Shown one piece after another: positions 23,752 to 33,303 of a stretch of DNA of 64,000 nt. Made by a program: the position numbers and the translations under genes. The DNA lies in contig CAKZSI010000015.1 of assembly GCA_937918935.1 (NCBI GenBank), forward strand, positions 1-64,000, given 5' to 3'. Source of the stretch: an uncultured Chloroflexales bacterium (lineage in GTDB: Bacteria; Chloroflexota; Chloroflexia; Chloroflexales; Chloroflexaceae). Positions within the stretch are counted from its first letter, which is position 1. The number at the start of each line of letters is the position of its first letter. The notes under the pieces were generated by a model, which made no database searches, was not told the DNA's origin, and saw nothing but the letters and a program-made list of their open reading frames with translations.

Positions 23752-24779
23752 AGGCCGACCTCCCGGCGCCAGGCGGGCATACAGGCTCTCCAGATGGCGC
23801 GAACCTGCTCGTTGCCCGTGGCAGTAAGGCTTACGCCCATGATCTCATCGGGCTGATAAGCCAGTCCTTCGGGAAGATCGGCCAGATCATCCTCGCGCGG
23901 CGGCAGGGCGTAGCCCTGGTAGCGGCCATCGGCGCACAGCGCGCCCAGGCCGGCCAGTTTGCCCGCTGGCGCCACCTCGCGCCCGTCGAGCAGGCGCAGC
24001 GCCCCGCTCGTCAGTTCGCAGGTCGGGTAGAAGATACGCAGGGAATCGAAGGTCATTTTCACCCGCCCCAGACCGCGCGACTTGCCGAAGCCGATGCCCA
24101 CGCGCCCCTCGGCCAGATCGCGCAGGGCCAGGCCCAGCAACCCCAGTTGGGCCAGGGTCAGATTCTTGAAGTCAATGCGGCTGGCGAAGGCGCCGCCCAC
24201 CACGGTTTCGTAGTTGAAGGGGCCGAACGCGACCGAGCCGTAGATGCGGTCAATCGCCACGCCGTTGCGCTCCTCGATGAGCACCTCGCCGGTCGGATAG
24301 GCGTCGGCAAAGCGCACCCGCCCGGCCAGACTGGTGTGGCCGAAGATCTGGCTCACGAACGAGGAGCGACGGTAGATCAGGGCCGTATCGCCAGCAGTGT
24401 TGCCATTACGCAGTTCCTCGAAGTAGATCCCTGAAGAGAAACGCAGTTCATCGCCGCCTCGCTCATAAGGCTCGTAGCGCCTCTTTTCGACCAGCGGGTT
24501 ATCGGCCAGTGGCGGGATGAACTCGTCATCGCCATGGCGCTGGCGGGCCAGGTCGTAACGGGTCGGGCCGTCCAGCGAACGACAGATTCGTTCGGCCTGG
24601 GCACGGATCACGCCTTTGAGCGATGGACCGGGGATGTAGATCTGCCCGCGGCTGCGCACGAACTCCATATCCGGCAGGGTCGGGTCGGCGCCGCCGCTCT
24701 CGCCGGCCTTGATCAGGATCGGCCCATCGGGAGCGATGGTGAAGCGGATGGTTCCCTCAAGAAAGGTTGCCTTGTGCAT
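23748..24779 (-). CDS. type III RAMP protein, Cas7 group (Csm3-like)
   Basis: 343 residues from MHKATFLEGT. First RAMP strand ILIKAGESGGADPTLPDMEF, then YIPGPSLKGVIRAQAERICR, FGHTSLAGRVRFADA, and the C-terminal Gly-rich loop EGRVGIGFGKSRGLGRVKM. It contains a ~60-residue insert after the first helix, and a C-terminal extension (~275-343) beyond the RAMP core. It probably forms one segment of the crRNA backbone. Six bases separate it from the next upstream gene. Confidence 0.9.
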   Translation of the reverse strand: MHKATFLEGTIRFTIAPDGPILIKAGESGGADPTLPDMEFVRSRGQIYIPGPSLKGVIRAQAERICRSLDGPTRYDLARQRHGDDEFIPPLADNPLVEKRRYEPYERGGDELRFSSGIYFEELRNGNTAGDTALIYRRSSFVSQIFGHTSLAGRVRFADAYPTGEVLIEERNGVAIDRIYGSVAFGPFNYETVVGGAFASRIDFKNLTLAQLGLLGLALRDLAEGRVGIGFGKSRGLGRVKMTFDSLRIFYPTCELTSGALRLLDGREVAPAGKLAGLGALCADGRYQGYALPPREDDLADLPEGLAYQPDEIMGVSLTATGNEQVRAIWRACMPAWRREVGL

Positions 24780-24785
24780 GGCTGC

Positions 24786-25595
24786 TCACCCCTTGCTCTG
24801 CGCGATGGCCCGGCGGCGCAGTTCCTCCCGGAACGCCTGCTTCCAGGCCGTGATCTGCTCCGTGGTCGGCGCATCACCTGCGCCATCGAGAAAGGCCAGG
24901 ACATCATCGGCGTTGCCGGGACGCAGGGTGATGTAGCTGTACGTGACCCCCTCCAGTCGCACGTGCCCCAGACCGCGGCTGCGGAAGCCGCCGATCTGCA
25001 TTTCGCCACGCTCCCAGGGTTGCAGCGCCAGCAGCACCATCCCCAACTGCCAGTCGGCAGCATGCTCCAACGTCAACTCAAAATCGAAGCGCGTGCCTGC
25101 GGGAACCACTTCGTAGTCGTACAACAGCCCTTGCTCGACCGTCTCGGTATCGCGGTTGAGGGCCACGCCGTTACGCACCTCGAACTGGCCGAACCAGAGA
25201 TCGGCTTTTACCGGCGCGTCCTTAAAGAAAATCCGCCCGCCGATCCACGGCGCGCCGAAGGTCAATTCGATCATCGTTGATTCACGCCAGATCTCGGCAT
25301 CCTGCTTTTCGGCCATACCATCGCGCATGCGCCGCTCAATCGCCCCCAGGTCACGGGCCTGGTCGGGGGCCGCGCTGTGGATCAGCGCCTCGACGCGGGC
25401 GCGGAAGGCGCCTTTCAGCGACGCGCCGGGGATGAACGGGCGCTCGAAGGCATCGCGCAGCACCGGCAGGTCGTTGCCCACCACGCCGCTGTCGCGGCCG
25501 GCGCCGATGCGCAGCCCGCTCAGCGCCACCAGTTCGCCGCGCACGGTCAGGCGGTTGCGCAGCGCGGCGAAGGAGTAGTCCAGTTCGTCAGGCAT
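24786..25595 (-). CDS. Csm3-like Cas7 backbone protein
   Basis: 269 residues from MPDELDYSFA, start chosen by GGGAGGG upstream. Classical Csm3 layout: GLRIGAGRDSGVVGNDLPVL, FIPGASLKGAFRARVEALIH, a region with FGAPWIGGRIFFKDAPVKA, and IGGFRSRGLGHVRLEG. In Csm3 an Asp in the loop after the first strand cuts target RNA; GNDLPVLRD offers candidate Asp residues. It overlaps the cas11 stop by eight bases. Confidence 0.92.
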   Translation of the reverse strand: MPDELDYSFAALRNRLTVRGELVALSGLRIGAGRDSGVVGNDLPVLRDAFERPFIPGASLKGAFRARVEALIHSAAPDQARDLGAIERRMRDGMAEKQDAEIWRESTMIELTFGAPWIGGRIFFKDAPVKADLWFGQFEVRNGVALNRDTETVEQGLLYDYEVVPAGTRFDFELTLEHAADWQLGMVLLALQPWERGEMQIGGFRSRGLGHVRLEGVTYSYITLRPGNADDVLAFLDGAGDAPTTEQITAWKQAFREELRRRAIAQSKG

Positions 25596-26073
25596 TGGCG
25601 CCCTCCCGCAGTCGCTTAAAATCACTGGTCTCCTTGCCGTAATAGAAGGCCCGGTTGAGGTAGCCGAGGTAGAGTTGCATCAGGCGCACATAGGCGGTGT
25701 GTCGCAGGGTTTCCGCCTGCGGCGCATGGGGCATTTCGTTCTTGACGGTTTCCTCGACGCGAGCGGCGAGTTGAGCAACGATCCCGCGCAGATCCTCGAT
25801 CACCGTATGCCCGAAGCCTGCACTGTGGCGGCTCCACTTGTCCTGCTCGCGGGCAATCTGGTAGCGAATAAAGTTAATCACCACCTCGGGAGAGCGCGAG
25901 GTAACGGCGACGTTGAGCAGGTTCCGCAACTGGTTTTTTTCCATTCTGGTCTTTTCGAGAAGCGCCGCGGTCTGGTTCGCCTGTCGCACCAGGGTGTCGA
26001 GTTGCCTGTCAATCGCCTCCTGCAGCAGCAGATCGCGGCGCAGGATGGTTGGCTCTAGCTGGTTTGCACTCAT
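25588..26073 (-). CDS. type III small subunit Cas11 (Csm2-like)
   Basis: 161 residues, all helical. QLRNLLNVAVTSRSPEVVIN followed by FIRYQIAREQDKWSRH matches the small-subunit pattern of Csm2/Cmr5 proteins, which form the inner filament along the crRNA-target duplex. It lies between csx10 and the Csm3-like gene. Confidence 0.85.
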   Translation of the reverse strand: MSANQLEPTILRRDLLLQEAIDRQLDTLVRQANQTAALLEKTRMEKNQLRNLLNVAVTSRSPEVVINFIRYQIAREQDKWSRHSAGFGHTVIEDLRGIVAQLAARVEETVKNEMPHAPQAETLRHTAYVRLMQLYLGYLNRAFYYGKETSDFKRLREGANA

Positions 26074-26088
26074 TGTCGCTCCTCGGTG

Positions 26089-27252
26089 TCAGCGTAGATG
26101 GAAATCCTCACAGATGCGCACCTGACCATAGCCTTCGTTGCGGCGCTCGCCGATGCCGTCGAACTGGAGATGCGCCAGACGCCGGCAGTCTTCCTCGGTG
26201 AGAGGCTTTTCGGTCTGGAATACATACAGCCCCCCCATCGCCACTGCTGCGCCGGTGGGTTTGGGACGCTGCCAGAGCACATGCCAGCCGCCGATAGTTC
26301 TGGTGGTGGTGAAGGCGCGCAGCAGGGTGGCCTCGATGCCGGTCAACTCCCGAAGCTGTTCGGCGCTAAACTCCTGGGTGGGCAGCCAGCCGTGTTCGAG
26401 CAGAAACGCATCGGCGAGCAGGTTGAGGGTAAAGATGCTGCCCGTGATCGGCCACGGCGCCCCGCCGAGATCCTCGTATAACTGCGCCTGCTCCTGGAAG
26501 CGTCGGGTCATCGCCGCGACTCGTTGCAGAATCTGCCGCGGCTCATCGGCACGATCATCGGTCGAAGAGACTGCAATCCTCACGGCGCCCAGCCCGCTAG
26601 TCTGCCGCCCGCCCAGATGGGTGACCTTATCGAGGGCCTGACGCACGCGATTCCCATCGCCGTCCGGCAGGGCAATGCTGCCGCGGAAACGGGTCGGCAC
26701 ACAGGGCGGGACGCCTTCGGCTTTCGTCGTCTCACGGATGGCCAGCAGCGAGTACAGGCGCCGGTCCTCGGCCGTGCCGCGCTGCCGGTTGATCCCCACG
26801 CGCGTCAGAGCGCGCTGCTGGACGCTGCGGTACCGGAGACGGTCCCCGCTCAGGGTGTAGAACTTCTGGCCCACGGCCTCCCAGGGCCGCCCATCGGCGT
26901 CGGTGGGGGCATAGATCAGCGCCGGGGGTTGCTGGCGCTCCCAGCACACCCGCGCGTAGAGCGAGTCAGCGACGTGTTCGCCTTCGTCCGCGCCCCTGGG
27001 CTGGGTGGCGGTCGCCGGGAGCGGGCGCACCCAGGGGTCATCTGGCCGCGCCGGGTAGGCATTGTGGCAGCGAATGGCGCGGAACAGCGCCGCGTCAAAG
27101 GACGCCTGCGCGCCGAAGGCCTGCCCCAGCGCGCCGAAGATCGCTGCGCCGGGCACGTAGGGCAGGCTGGCGTTGAACTGCACGCCGGGCTTGCGCTCGG
27201 GAAAGGTCAGCGGCGCGAGGGCCTCAAGATCGTAGGTAAGCAGCAGCATCAC
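26089..27252 (-). CDS. csx10: Csx10, Cas5-type RAMP protein of type III-D
   Basis: 387 residues. An N-terminal Cas5-like domain (YVPGAAIFGALGQAFG) is followed by a long middle region and a second RAMP-like half with GGRQTSGLGAVRIAV and TTRTIGGWHVLWQRPKPTGA, GLYVFQTEKPLTEEDCR, a pattern typical of Csx10. Csx10 stands in for Csm4 and caps the crRNA handle in type III-D. The start overlaps the stop of the upstream cas7 gene by four bases. This gene is the main reason for the III-D subtype call. Confidence 0.9.
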   Translation of the reverse strand: MMLLLTYDLEALAPLTFPERKPGVQFNASLPYVPGAAIFGALGQAFGAQASFDAALFRAIRCHNAYPARPDDPWVRPLPATATQPRGADEGEHVADSLYARVCWERQQPPALIYAPTDADGRPWEAVGQKFYTLSGDRLRYRSVQQRALTRVGINRQRGTAEDRRLYSLLAIRETTKAEGVPPCVPTRFRGSIALPDGDGNRVRQALDKVTHLGGRQTSGLGAVRIAVSSTDDRADEPRQILQRVAAMTRRFQEQAQLYEDLGGAPWPITGSIFTLNLLADAFLLEHGWLPTQEFSAEQLRELTGIEATLLRAFTTTRTIGGWHVLWQRPKPTGAAVAMGGLYVFQTEKPLTEEDCRRLAHLQFDGIGERRNEGYGQVRICEDFHLR

Positions 27253-27926
27253 CCGCCTCCGCTGCGCGCTACCAGGGCGCGCACATCCGCGCGTAACTGG
27301 TCGGCGCTCCGTTCGTCGCCATCCACCCAGACCCGCGCGGTCACCTCGGCCCAGCCCAGACCGCGCGATCTGGCCCCGCCCCAGCGGGTGCTCAGGCGTG
27401 CAGCCGCCCAGAGCAGCGCCGCGTGATCGAAGCTGTCAACTCTGCCAGTGATGGCCCGTTCCGTATGAAAGCGGGTCGTCTCCAGAGCGGTTTCCTGGAA
27501 GACCAGAAGCTTCTCGGCGACCGTGCGGCGCTGGCGGTCAAGGGCGACCGAGGGCCGGATCTGGCTGCGCCGTTGCTCTGGTTTGTCGCGTAGGGCCTCG
27601 AGTTGCGCCGGGTCGCCAATCACCCCGGGCAGGTCGGCGAAGAAGAGCGGCGAGCGCTGTTGCGGGCTGCCAAAGAGGCTGCGGACCAGGGTGTCCAGCT
27701 CCTCGCGTTCGCGACCTTCAAACGGGGCCGGAATATCCTGCCCCAGGCCGCGCAGCAGTTGCTCGGCGGCCCAGCGCAGCTTGCCCTTCACCTGGGAGCC
27801 GGGGATGATCGGGCGCCCCCAGCCATCGCGGACGATGCTCTTATCGGCCAGCGTGCCGACGCTGCCCCCCGCCCCGACACTGACAGGGGTGCGGCTCGTG
27901 ATGGTTAATGCGATCCGTAGCTCCAT
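27249..27926 (-). CDS. Csm3-like Cas7 backbone protein, proximal
   Basis: 225 residues, a minimal RAMP: TITSRTPVSVGAGGSVGTLA, IIPGSQVKGKLRWAAEQLLR, FGSPQQRSPLFFADLPG and GGARSRGLGWAEVTA. It is the first Cas7 after cas10; its start meets the cas10 stop with one base shared. Probably the subunit that neighbours Csx10/Cas10 in the complex. Confidence 0.9.
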   Translation of the reverse strand: MELRIALTITSRTPVSVGAGGSVGTLADKSIVRDGWGRPIIPGSQVKGKLRWAAEQLLRGLGQDIPAPFEGREREELDTLVRSLFGSPQQRSPLFFADLPGVIGDPAQLEALRDKPEQRRSQIRPSVALDRQRRTVAEKLLVFQETALETTRFHTERAITGRVDSFDHAALLWAAARLSTRWGGARSRGLGWAEVTARVWVDGDERSADQLRADVRALVARSGGG

Positions 27927-30151
27927 TACGCCTCCGCCACAGGTGGTTCCGCTCTACTCGCCTCCGGTGCGGTTCGAGACAGGCCCTCGGTCTCCACGAA
28001 CTCATAGGCCTCCAGCACATCGGGCCAGATTGTCTCATAGGCTGGCTTGCCGTCTTTGTCGCTCCGGTCCTTTGACCAGGGCGACCAGGGCGGCATACCG
28101 ATGCGACCCGTCGCAGCCACCGACGGATAGCACCAGGCTTGCTCGATATGTTTCAACAGGATTTCGTTAAGCGGTTTGCCGATCCGGGCGCGGGTGTAGA
28201 GGTACTCCATCGTGCTGACGAGCACACCGTCGCCCTGATCGGCATCCAGCGCCCGGCGCAGGCGGTAGAGCTGTGAACGCGGCATACGGGCCTGCTTGAG
28301 CGCGCGGACGGTCGCCAGGAGACCGGCGAACTCGGCCCAGGTATACGGGCGGGCCGTCAGGCGGCGCCTGCTCTCCTTGTGGTCACCCTGGGCCTCCTCA
28401 CGAAAGGCGGCGATATTGTCGCTCACCATGGTGATGGATTTCATCGCCATAAAGTCCACCGCTCCGCCGAAGAAAGCCAGCCGCGCGCTGGTTCTGGCCC
28501 GCTTCTTGGCCGACTTCAGCAGTTCCTCGACCCGGTCGCGCAGGAAGAAGAATGGGGTGTTTTCCTGCGCGATCAACACCCCGGCTGAAAGCCCCACGGA
28601 GGGCAAGAAATCGCGCAACTCCCTTGCCGTGGCATCGTCGCCAGCATAGCGCAGCGGAAGGGATTGCGACGTCGGAACCGACAGCCCGACTGACCGTTCC
28701 AGGTCCTTAAAGCGCCCGGTCAACTCTCGTTCAAAGACTTGAGCAATGCTCAGGGCAATCTCGAATGCCTTACTGCCGGGCACGATGATGAACAGATCAT
28801 CGCCGCCAATGGTCAGGATCTCGAAGGGGTGGACAGGGCGCTGTTTTTCGGTTTCCTTGTCCTTCGCTACGACGGGCCGGAGATGGCGCGCCAGGGCGGC
28901 AAAGACGGCATTCTGGGCCACGTCGCTCAAGGCCCGGGAAACGGCGTGATAGGCCGCAGGCGTGGCCAGGGTCGCCATCAGCCGCCCGATGTTGTTGCCA
29001 TCGGCATAGATCAGGCCGATGTAGCGCCCTGGCTTCGAAGCGGCCCCGATGTCGGCCAGATCTCTGGCCGGGTTGGCACTATGTGCCTGAGCGTCACCGG
29101 CGTATGGGGTCCGCCGCCCTTCCTCGCTCCGGAGATAGTCCAGCCAGCGCTGTTCCCAGGATCGGGCTGCAAGATCCTCCGGTACGGTCCAGGGTTTCAG
29201 GTTGGAAGCGAGGCTGCCGATCTCAACACCTTTGACGGCTCGTCCGGCGGCCAGTTTGCGCGCCGAGGACGCGCTCAGGAGGCGTTCATCGCTGCCAACC
29301 CGCGCGGTTAGCACCGCCGGACGCACATCGCTGCTCTGGCACTTCTCGGCCCACGGCATCATCGCGTAATGGGGCAGACTGCGCGGTTCACCGTGGCTGG
29401 CGCGCTCATCGCGACGGCGGTTAAACATGGTGGCCAGCACCGTCACCAGCTCGCCGAAGGTCTTGCGGTTGAAGAAGCGCCTCCGTAACGCCTCGTCGCT
29501 CGTGTCTCCGGGATCGACGCCTTCTGGAGGATAGTAGTAGGCCAGCAGGGCGGCCCGTTTGCACTCGTCCTGGCAATCCACGAGAAAGCGTTCGACCCAG
29601 TACGGTTCGCCCTGGCGCCCATTGGGATAGAGCCGCCCGTAGCGCAACTCCAGCAGGTTGAAACTGGCGGCCACCGCCACGCTGTTGGCGGTGAGGGTCT
29701 GGGTGGTGTATGCGCGCTCGACGGCGGTCGCCAGCGTGGGCGCCAGTTTTGCCGGAGCGAAGGCCAGGAACGAGCCGCCGCCAGCGTAGATGATGGCGGG
29801 GTGGAGCGCATCGTCAGGTGTTTCAACGGGCAGATGCTTGTGCCAGATCTGGTTAACACCCTGCTCACCTACATGGTCCAGCAGCGCACTGGCCCCGCGG
29901 ATCTCCGGCAACTTCGGGGCCTCGAAGACGTAGCCCTTGATCTTTGTCGCCCCGCCGTAGACCAGGCCGATTGGCCGGCTGGCCAGCGGGTCGGCGTCAA
30001 TGCGCTGCTTCATCTCCAGGAGTTTGGCGAGCGGGCACGCCTCGGGCATGGCCAGCACCTCGCGCACCAGGTCGAGGAGCGCCGGCGGCGGTGCGTCTGG
30101 ATGGGCCAGGTATCTGACAATCTGTGGCGCAAAGTCGTGAGGTTCCGTCAT
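27926..30151 (-). CDS. cas10: Cas10, HD-less, with intact cyclase GGDD motif
   Basis: 741 residues from MTEPHDFAPQ. The N-terminus lacks an HD nuclease domain and goes straight into a first Palm-like domain (KIKGYVFEAPKLPEIRGASA, IYAGGGSFLAFAP). The second Palm/cyclase domain has YADGNNIGRLMATL and LTIGGDDLFIIVPG, with GGDD at residues 449-452. Intact GGDD predicts synthesis of cyclic oligoadenylates on target RNA binding; loss of HD predicts no Cas10 DNase. It is the first gene of the effector operon. The signal it makes would switch on the two CARF proteins at 16.5-18.9 kb. Confidence 0.96.
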   Translation of the reverse strand: MTEPHDFAPQIVRYLAHPDAPPPALLDLVREVLAMPEACPLAKLLEMKQRIDADPLASRPIGLVYGGATKIKGYVFEAPKLPEIRGASALLDHVGEQGVNQIWHKHLPVETPDDALHPAIIYAGGGSFLAFAPAKLAPTLATAVERAYTTQTLTANSVAVAASFNLLELRYGRLYPNGRQGEPYWVERFLVDCQDECKRAALLAYYYPPEGVDPGDTSDEALRRRFFNRKTFGELVTVLATMFNRRRDERASHGEPRSLPHYAMMPWAEKCQSSDVRPAVLTARVGSDERLLSASSARKLAAGRAVKGVEIGSLASNLKPWTVPEDLAARSWEQRWLDYLRSEEGRRTPYAGDAQAHSANPARDLADIGAASKPGRYIGLIYADGNNIGRLMATLATPAAYHAVSRALSDVAQNAVFAALARHLRPVVAKDKETEKQRPVHPFEILTIGGDDLFIIVPGSKAFEIALSIAQVFERELTGRFKDLERSVGLSVPTSQSLPLRYAGDDATARELRDFLPSVGLSAGVLIAQENTPFFFLRDRVEELLKSAKKRARTSARLAFFGGAVDFMAMKSITMVSDNIAAFREEAQGDHKESRRRLTARPYTWAEFAGLLATVRALKQARMPRSQLYRLRRALDADQGDGVLVSTMEYLYTRARIGKPLNEILLKHIEQAWCYPSVAATGRIGMPPWSPWSKDRSDKDGKPAYETIWPDVLEAYEFVETEGLSRTAPEASRAEPPVAEA

Positions 30152-30158
30152 GGTAGCT

Positions 30159-30524
30159 TTAACCTCTTATTCTGACCCGTTCTTCTTCTACGATCCACAG
30201 GCGTCCCTGTAATGGCTCCCTGGAAAGCAGAGCGACCAGGCGAGCGATGGTCTCCAGCACGCGCGATCGTTCCTGTCGTTTGAGGCGCAACACGATGATC
30301 CCGGGATATTGCGCGGGCGGGTACGTCAGAACGTTCGCAAAACCCACATCCAGCGTAAGCAGCGCCCGCTGTTCATTTTGACAGATCGTTGCAATCACCG
30401 TGTCGGGAGAGCCGCTCAAACGCTCTTCCCACACTGTTGTCGCGTCATAGCCTGCTCGTTGCAGATGCTCCGCTACTTCGAGAGGCATATTCTCATCAAG
30501 TTTGAAACGCGGGACTTCTGCCAT
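30159..30524 (-). CDS. DUF5615 PIN-like toxin candidate
   Basis: 121 residues. FKLDENMPLEVAEHLQRAGY, DTVIATICQNEQRALLTLDV and IVLRLKRQ follow the Mut7-C/PIN-like DUF5615 pattern, with acidic residues at the expected positions (D9, E10, D59). It pairs with the DUF433 protein five bases upstream. Such pairs are treated as toxin-antitoxin modules; here it sits between cas6 and cas10. Confidence 0.85.
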   Translation of the reverse strand: MAEVPRFKLDENMPLEVAEHLQRAGYDATTVWEERLSGSPDTVIATICQNEQRALLTLDVGFANVLTYPPAQYPGIIVLRLKRQERSRVLETIARLVALLSREPLQGRLWIVEEERVRIRG

Positions 30525-30529
30525 ATGTT

Positions 30530-31048
<519 letters not shown>

Positions 31049-32032
31049 TCACACCTGCGCCACCTCCACCCGGCCGTGGCCAAAGACGCAGGCCTTGCCC
31101 ACGTGCAGCACATTGGCCGCCAGGAGCGCCGCGCGCACTGCGGGCGGGGCCTCGCGCAGGGTGGCGCTGCCGATCAGGCCGCCGAGCTTCATGGCGCGCG
31201 ACTGGCCGCCGCGGGTGCTGGTGCGCTCCCAGTCGGCCCAGCGCAGATCGGCGCGCTCGATGCGCACCAGGCGCGCCGCCGCGACCAGCGGACGGTAGTC
31301 GGCGTTCCAGGCCCCTGGGCCGTGAAAGACGGCCAGCGCACCGATGCGCCAGCAGATCGCCTGGACGATCGCTGCCAGGTCCAGGTGCTCGATGAAGACG
31401 CCGCGCGCCTTGACCCGCAGGGGCGTGGGCAGCTCCAGCCGCAGGTCGGCGGCCAGGCCCGCGGCGTGGATGGGCAGTTCGGCCAGGTCGAGCAGCGGCA
31501 GTTCCGCCGGCTCGCCCACCCACCCATCCTGGTAGATCGGTACACCCACCGGGCGGAAGGGCGCCAGGGCCTCCACCCGCTCCAGGCGCGCTCGCGCCCG
31601 GGCGCGGCCCAGCCCCGCCTCGCCGAGTCCCGCAAAGCCGACCAGGAAATAGGGCAGAAACTTGATGCCCTGCCCGATCAGGATCAGCCCGAACTCGAGT
31701 GCGTCGCCGGCGGCATAGTGGCGCCTGTGGTCCAGCGGCGGCTCGATCACAAAGGGACGGGGCACGTCTTGCAGGTCGTGCAATGCAGGCACGCCTTCGG
31801 GATGCGGCGTCTCGAAGACCTGGCGGTAGGGGCAGAGCAGCGTCGCCGCGCAACGCTCGGCGTGGCCCCAGCAGGCGGGGGCGCAGGCGGTGTGCTGAAA
31901 GGCGTAGCCGAAGCCGCCGCGCAGCAGCGCACCCTTGAAGGGCGGCAGGGTCGTCGCTTCGAGCAGCCGGTAGGTGACCCGCGCGCGTAATACCGGGAGC
32001 GATGGAAACGCCAGCGAAGCCTCGTCTGTCAT
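31049..32032 (-). CDS. cas6: CRISPR RNA endonuclease Cas6
   Basis: 327 residues from MTDEASLAFP (AAAGGG upstream). Double RAMP fold: LPPFKGALLRGGFGYAFQHT near the start, the Cys-rich CAPACWGHAERC, then LILIGQGIKFLPYFLVGFAG, and the C-terminal Gly-rich GLIGSATL and LHVGKACVFGHGRVEVAQV. Cas6 cuts the repeat in the array transcript to release the GAAAC handle. It is separated from the effector operon by the toxin-antitoxin pair. Confidence 0.9.
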   Translation of the reverse strand: MTDEASLAFPSLPVLRARVTYRLLEATTLPPFKGALLRGGFGYAFQHTACAPACWGHAERCAATLLCPYRQVFETPHPEGVPALHDLQDVPRPFVIEPPLDHRRHYAAGDALEFGLILIGQGIKFLPYFLVGFAGLGEAGLGRARARARLERVEALAPFRPVGVPIYQDGWVGEPAELPLLDLAELPIHAAGLAADLRLELPTPLRVKARGVFIEHLDLAAIVQAICWRIGALAVFHGPGAWNADYRPLVAAARLVRIERADLRWADWERTSTRGGQSRAMKLGGLIGSATLREAPPAVRAALLAANVLHVGKACVFGHGRVEVAQV

Positions 32033-32406
32033 CAGCGGCCCTTTCTGTTGCTGCGCGCCCGTCTGCGGCGTGTCAAGGATGCAAGACGCTACGATTACGT
32101 CCTCGCTGCAGCGCGTCCACACAAACCCTTAAGCTGCTTTGAAGCTGCCTGCCGTGAACTCTGCGGGTGAGACGTCGAAGTTGCAACAGAGCAACAACGT
32201 TATCTCTACCTGCCATGATGCATGCGGGTGAGACACCCGCGATCCCGGGGATGCCAGAGCTTTTTCGCATCAACAAACAAGACCTGAACGCCAAAACAAT
32301 ACCATGGGATGATGACAAAACTGTTACGATATATCTCAGATCGGCGGGGAGGAAGGTGGGACGGCAGGGTCGAAACCCCGCTCGCCTCACACCTCCACTC
32401 CGAAAC
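32033..32406. other. intergenic region
   Basis: No gene. A GCGGGTG-AGA-CACCCGC inverted repeat lies at about 32224-32240, and a shorter relative (gcgggtgagacg) at about 32162. An AT-richer stretch around 32290-32340 may hold a promoter for the plus or minus strand. Confidence 0.45.
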
Positions 32407-33105
32407 CTACTGTCGCGCCAGGCTCACGATCGCCGGGGTCTGGTCGAACATCCAGAAGGCCAGCGGCAGCCCCAGGCCAAAGGTAATGCCGATCAGGCTC
32501 CAGGCAGTGAACAGCCACAGGCCGCTGAGCCACCAGCCCACCAGTACGAAGTACAGCGCCCGCACCCAGAAGGACCGCTGCTCGATCTGCCCCTGGCTGA
32601 TCAGCACCACCCCGCCCTGGTTGACCACCTGCATCCGGGTGCGAATGGGCTTGAGGGTCATCACCTGGGGCAGGCGGTTGAGCATCAGCAGGCCCAGGGG
32701 CAGGCCGATGACGCTGACGAGCAAGGCCCAGGCCACGCCGGTCCAGATCGCGCCGAGCCAGAGACCGATGAACAGGAAGTACACGGTGCGCACCAGGCAG
32801 CCCGGCCCGGCGACGGTCGGGGCCATGACCACGACCGGGCTGGGGGCCGCCTGTACGTTGACGTTGATCGTCTGGTTGAAGGGTGAGGCCGGGGGAATGA
32901 CGTTCTGGGTCGCGCCGATGTCGGGTCGGGCATGGGTAATCGGGGCCGCAGCGGACGGGGTAAGCGGCGGCTGCGGCGCGGTTGGCGTCGCTACGGGGCC
33001 GAGGGGCGCGGTGGCGACGCCCGCCGAGGGAGTGAGAGCAGCGCCACAGCCGGTGCAGAAGCGAGCATCGTCGGGGTTGGGCGTGTCACAAGTTGTGCAG
33101 TGCAT
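32407..33105 (-). CDS. zinc-ribbon membrane protein with YccF-like domain
   Basis: 232 residues. The N-terminus has a zinc ribbon (MHCTTCDTPN, ARFCTGCGAAL: two CxxC pairs), then a Pro/Ala/Thr-rich linker. The C-terminal half has four hydrophobic segments in a repeated layout (TVYFLFIGLWLGAIWTGVAW, VIGLPLGLLMLNRLPQVMTL; ALYFVLVGWWLSGLWLFTAW, FGLGLPLAFWMFDQTPAIVS), the YccF-type duplication. Function unknown. Confidence 0.75.
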   Translation of the reverse strand: MHCTTCDTPNPDDARFCTGCGAALTPSAGVATAPLGPVATPTAPQPPLTPSAAAPITHARPDIGATQNVIPPASPFNQTINVNVQAAPSPVVVMAPTVAGPGCLVRTVYFLFIGLWLGAIWTGVAWALLVSVIGLPLGLLMLNRLPQVMTLKPIRTRMQVVNQGGVVLISQGQIEQRSFWVRALYFVLVGWWLSGLWLFTAWSLIGITFGLGLPLAFWMFDQTPAIVSLARQ

Positions 33106-33303
33106 GGTCGATTGCTCCTTCTGAGACAGCTCACTGAACCGATCGCGCTCAGTATATCAATTGAACCTTACACAAATGTGCACGGATGGGGGCGTTTTCC
33201 GGCGGCGCCGGGGGCAGACGCCGCGCGCCAGGGGCGGACCTGCAATCTGCAATCTGCAATCTGCAATCTGCAGGGTCCGGCGCCGCCCGCTGCGTCCGTA
33301 CCT
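33106..33303. repeat. intergenic gap with CTGCAAT tandem repeat
   Basis: Four perfect tandem copies of the heptamer CTGCAAT (33240-33267) plus a partial fifth. No gene in the gap. Confidence 0.85.
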
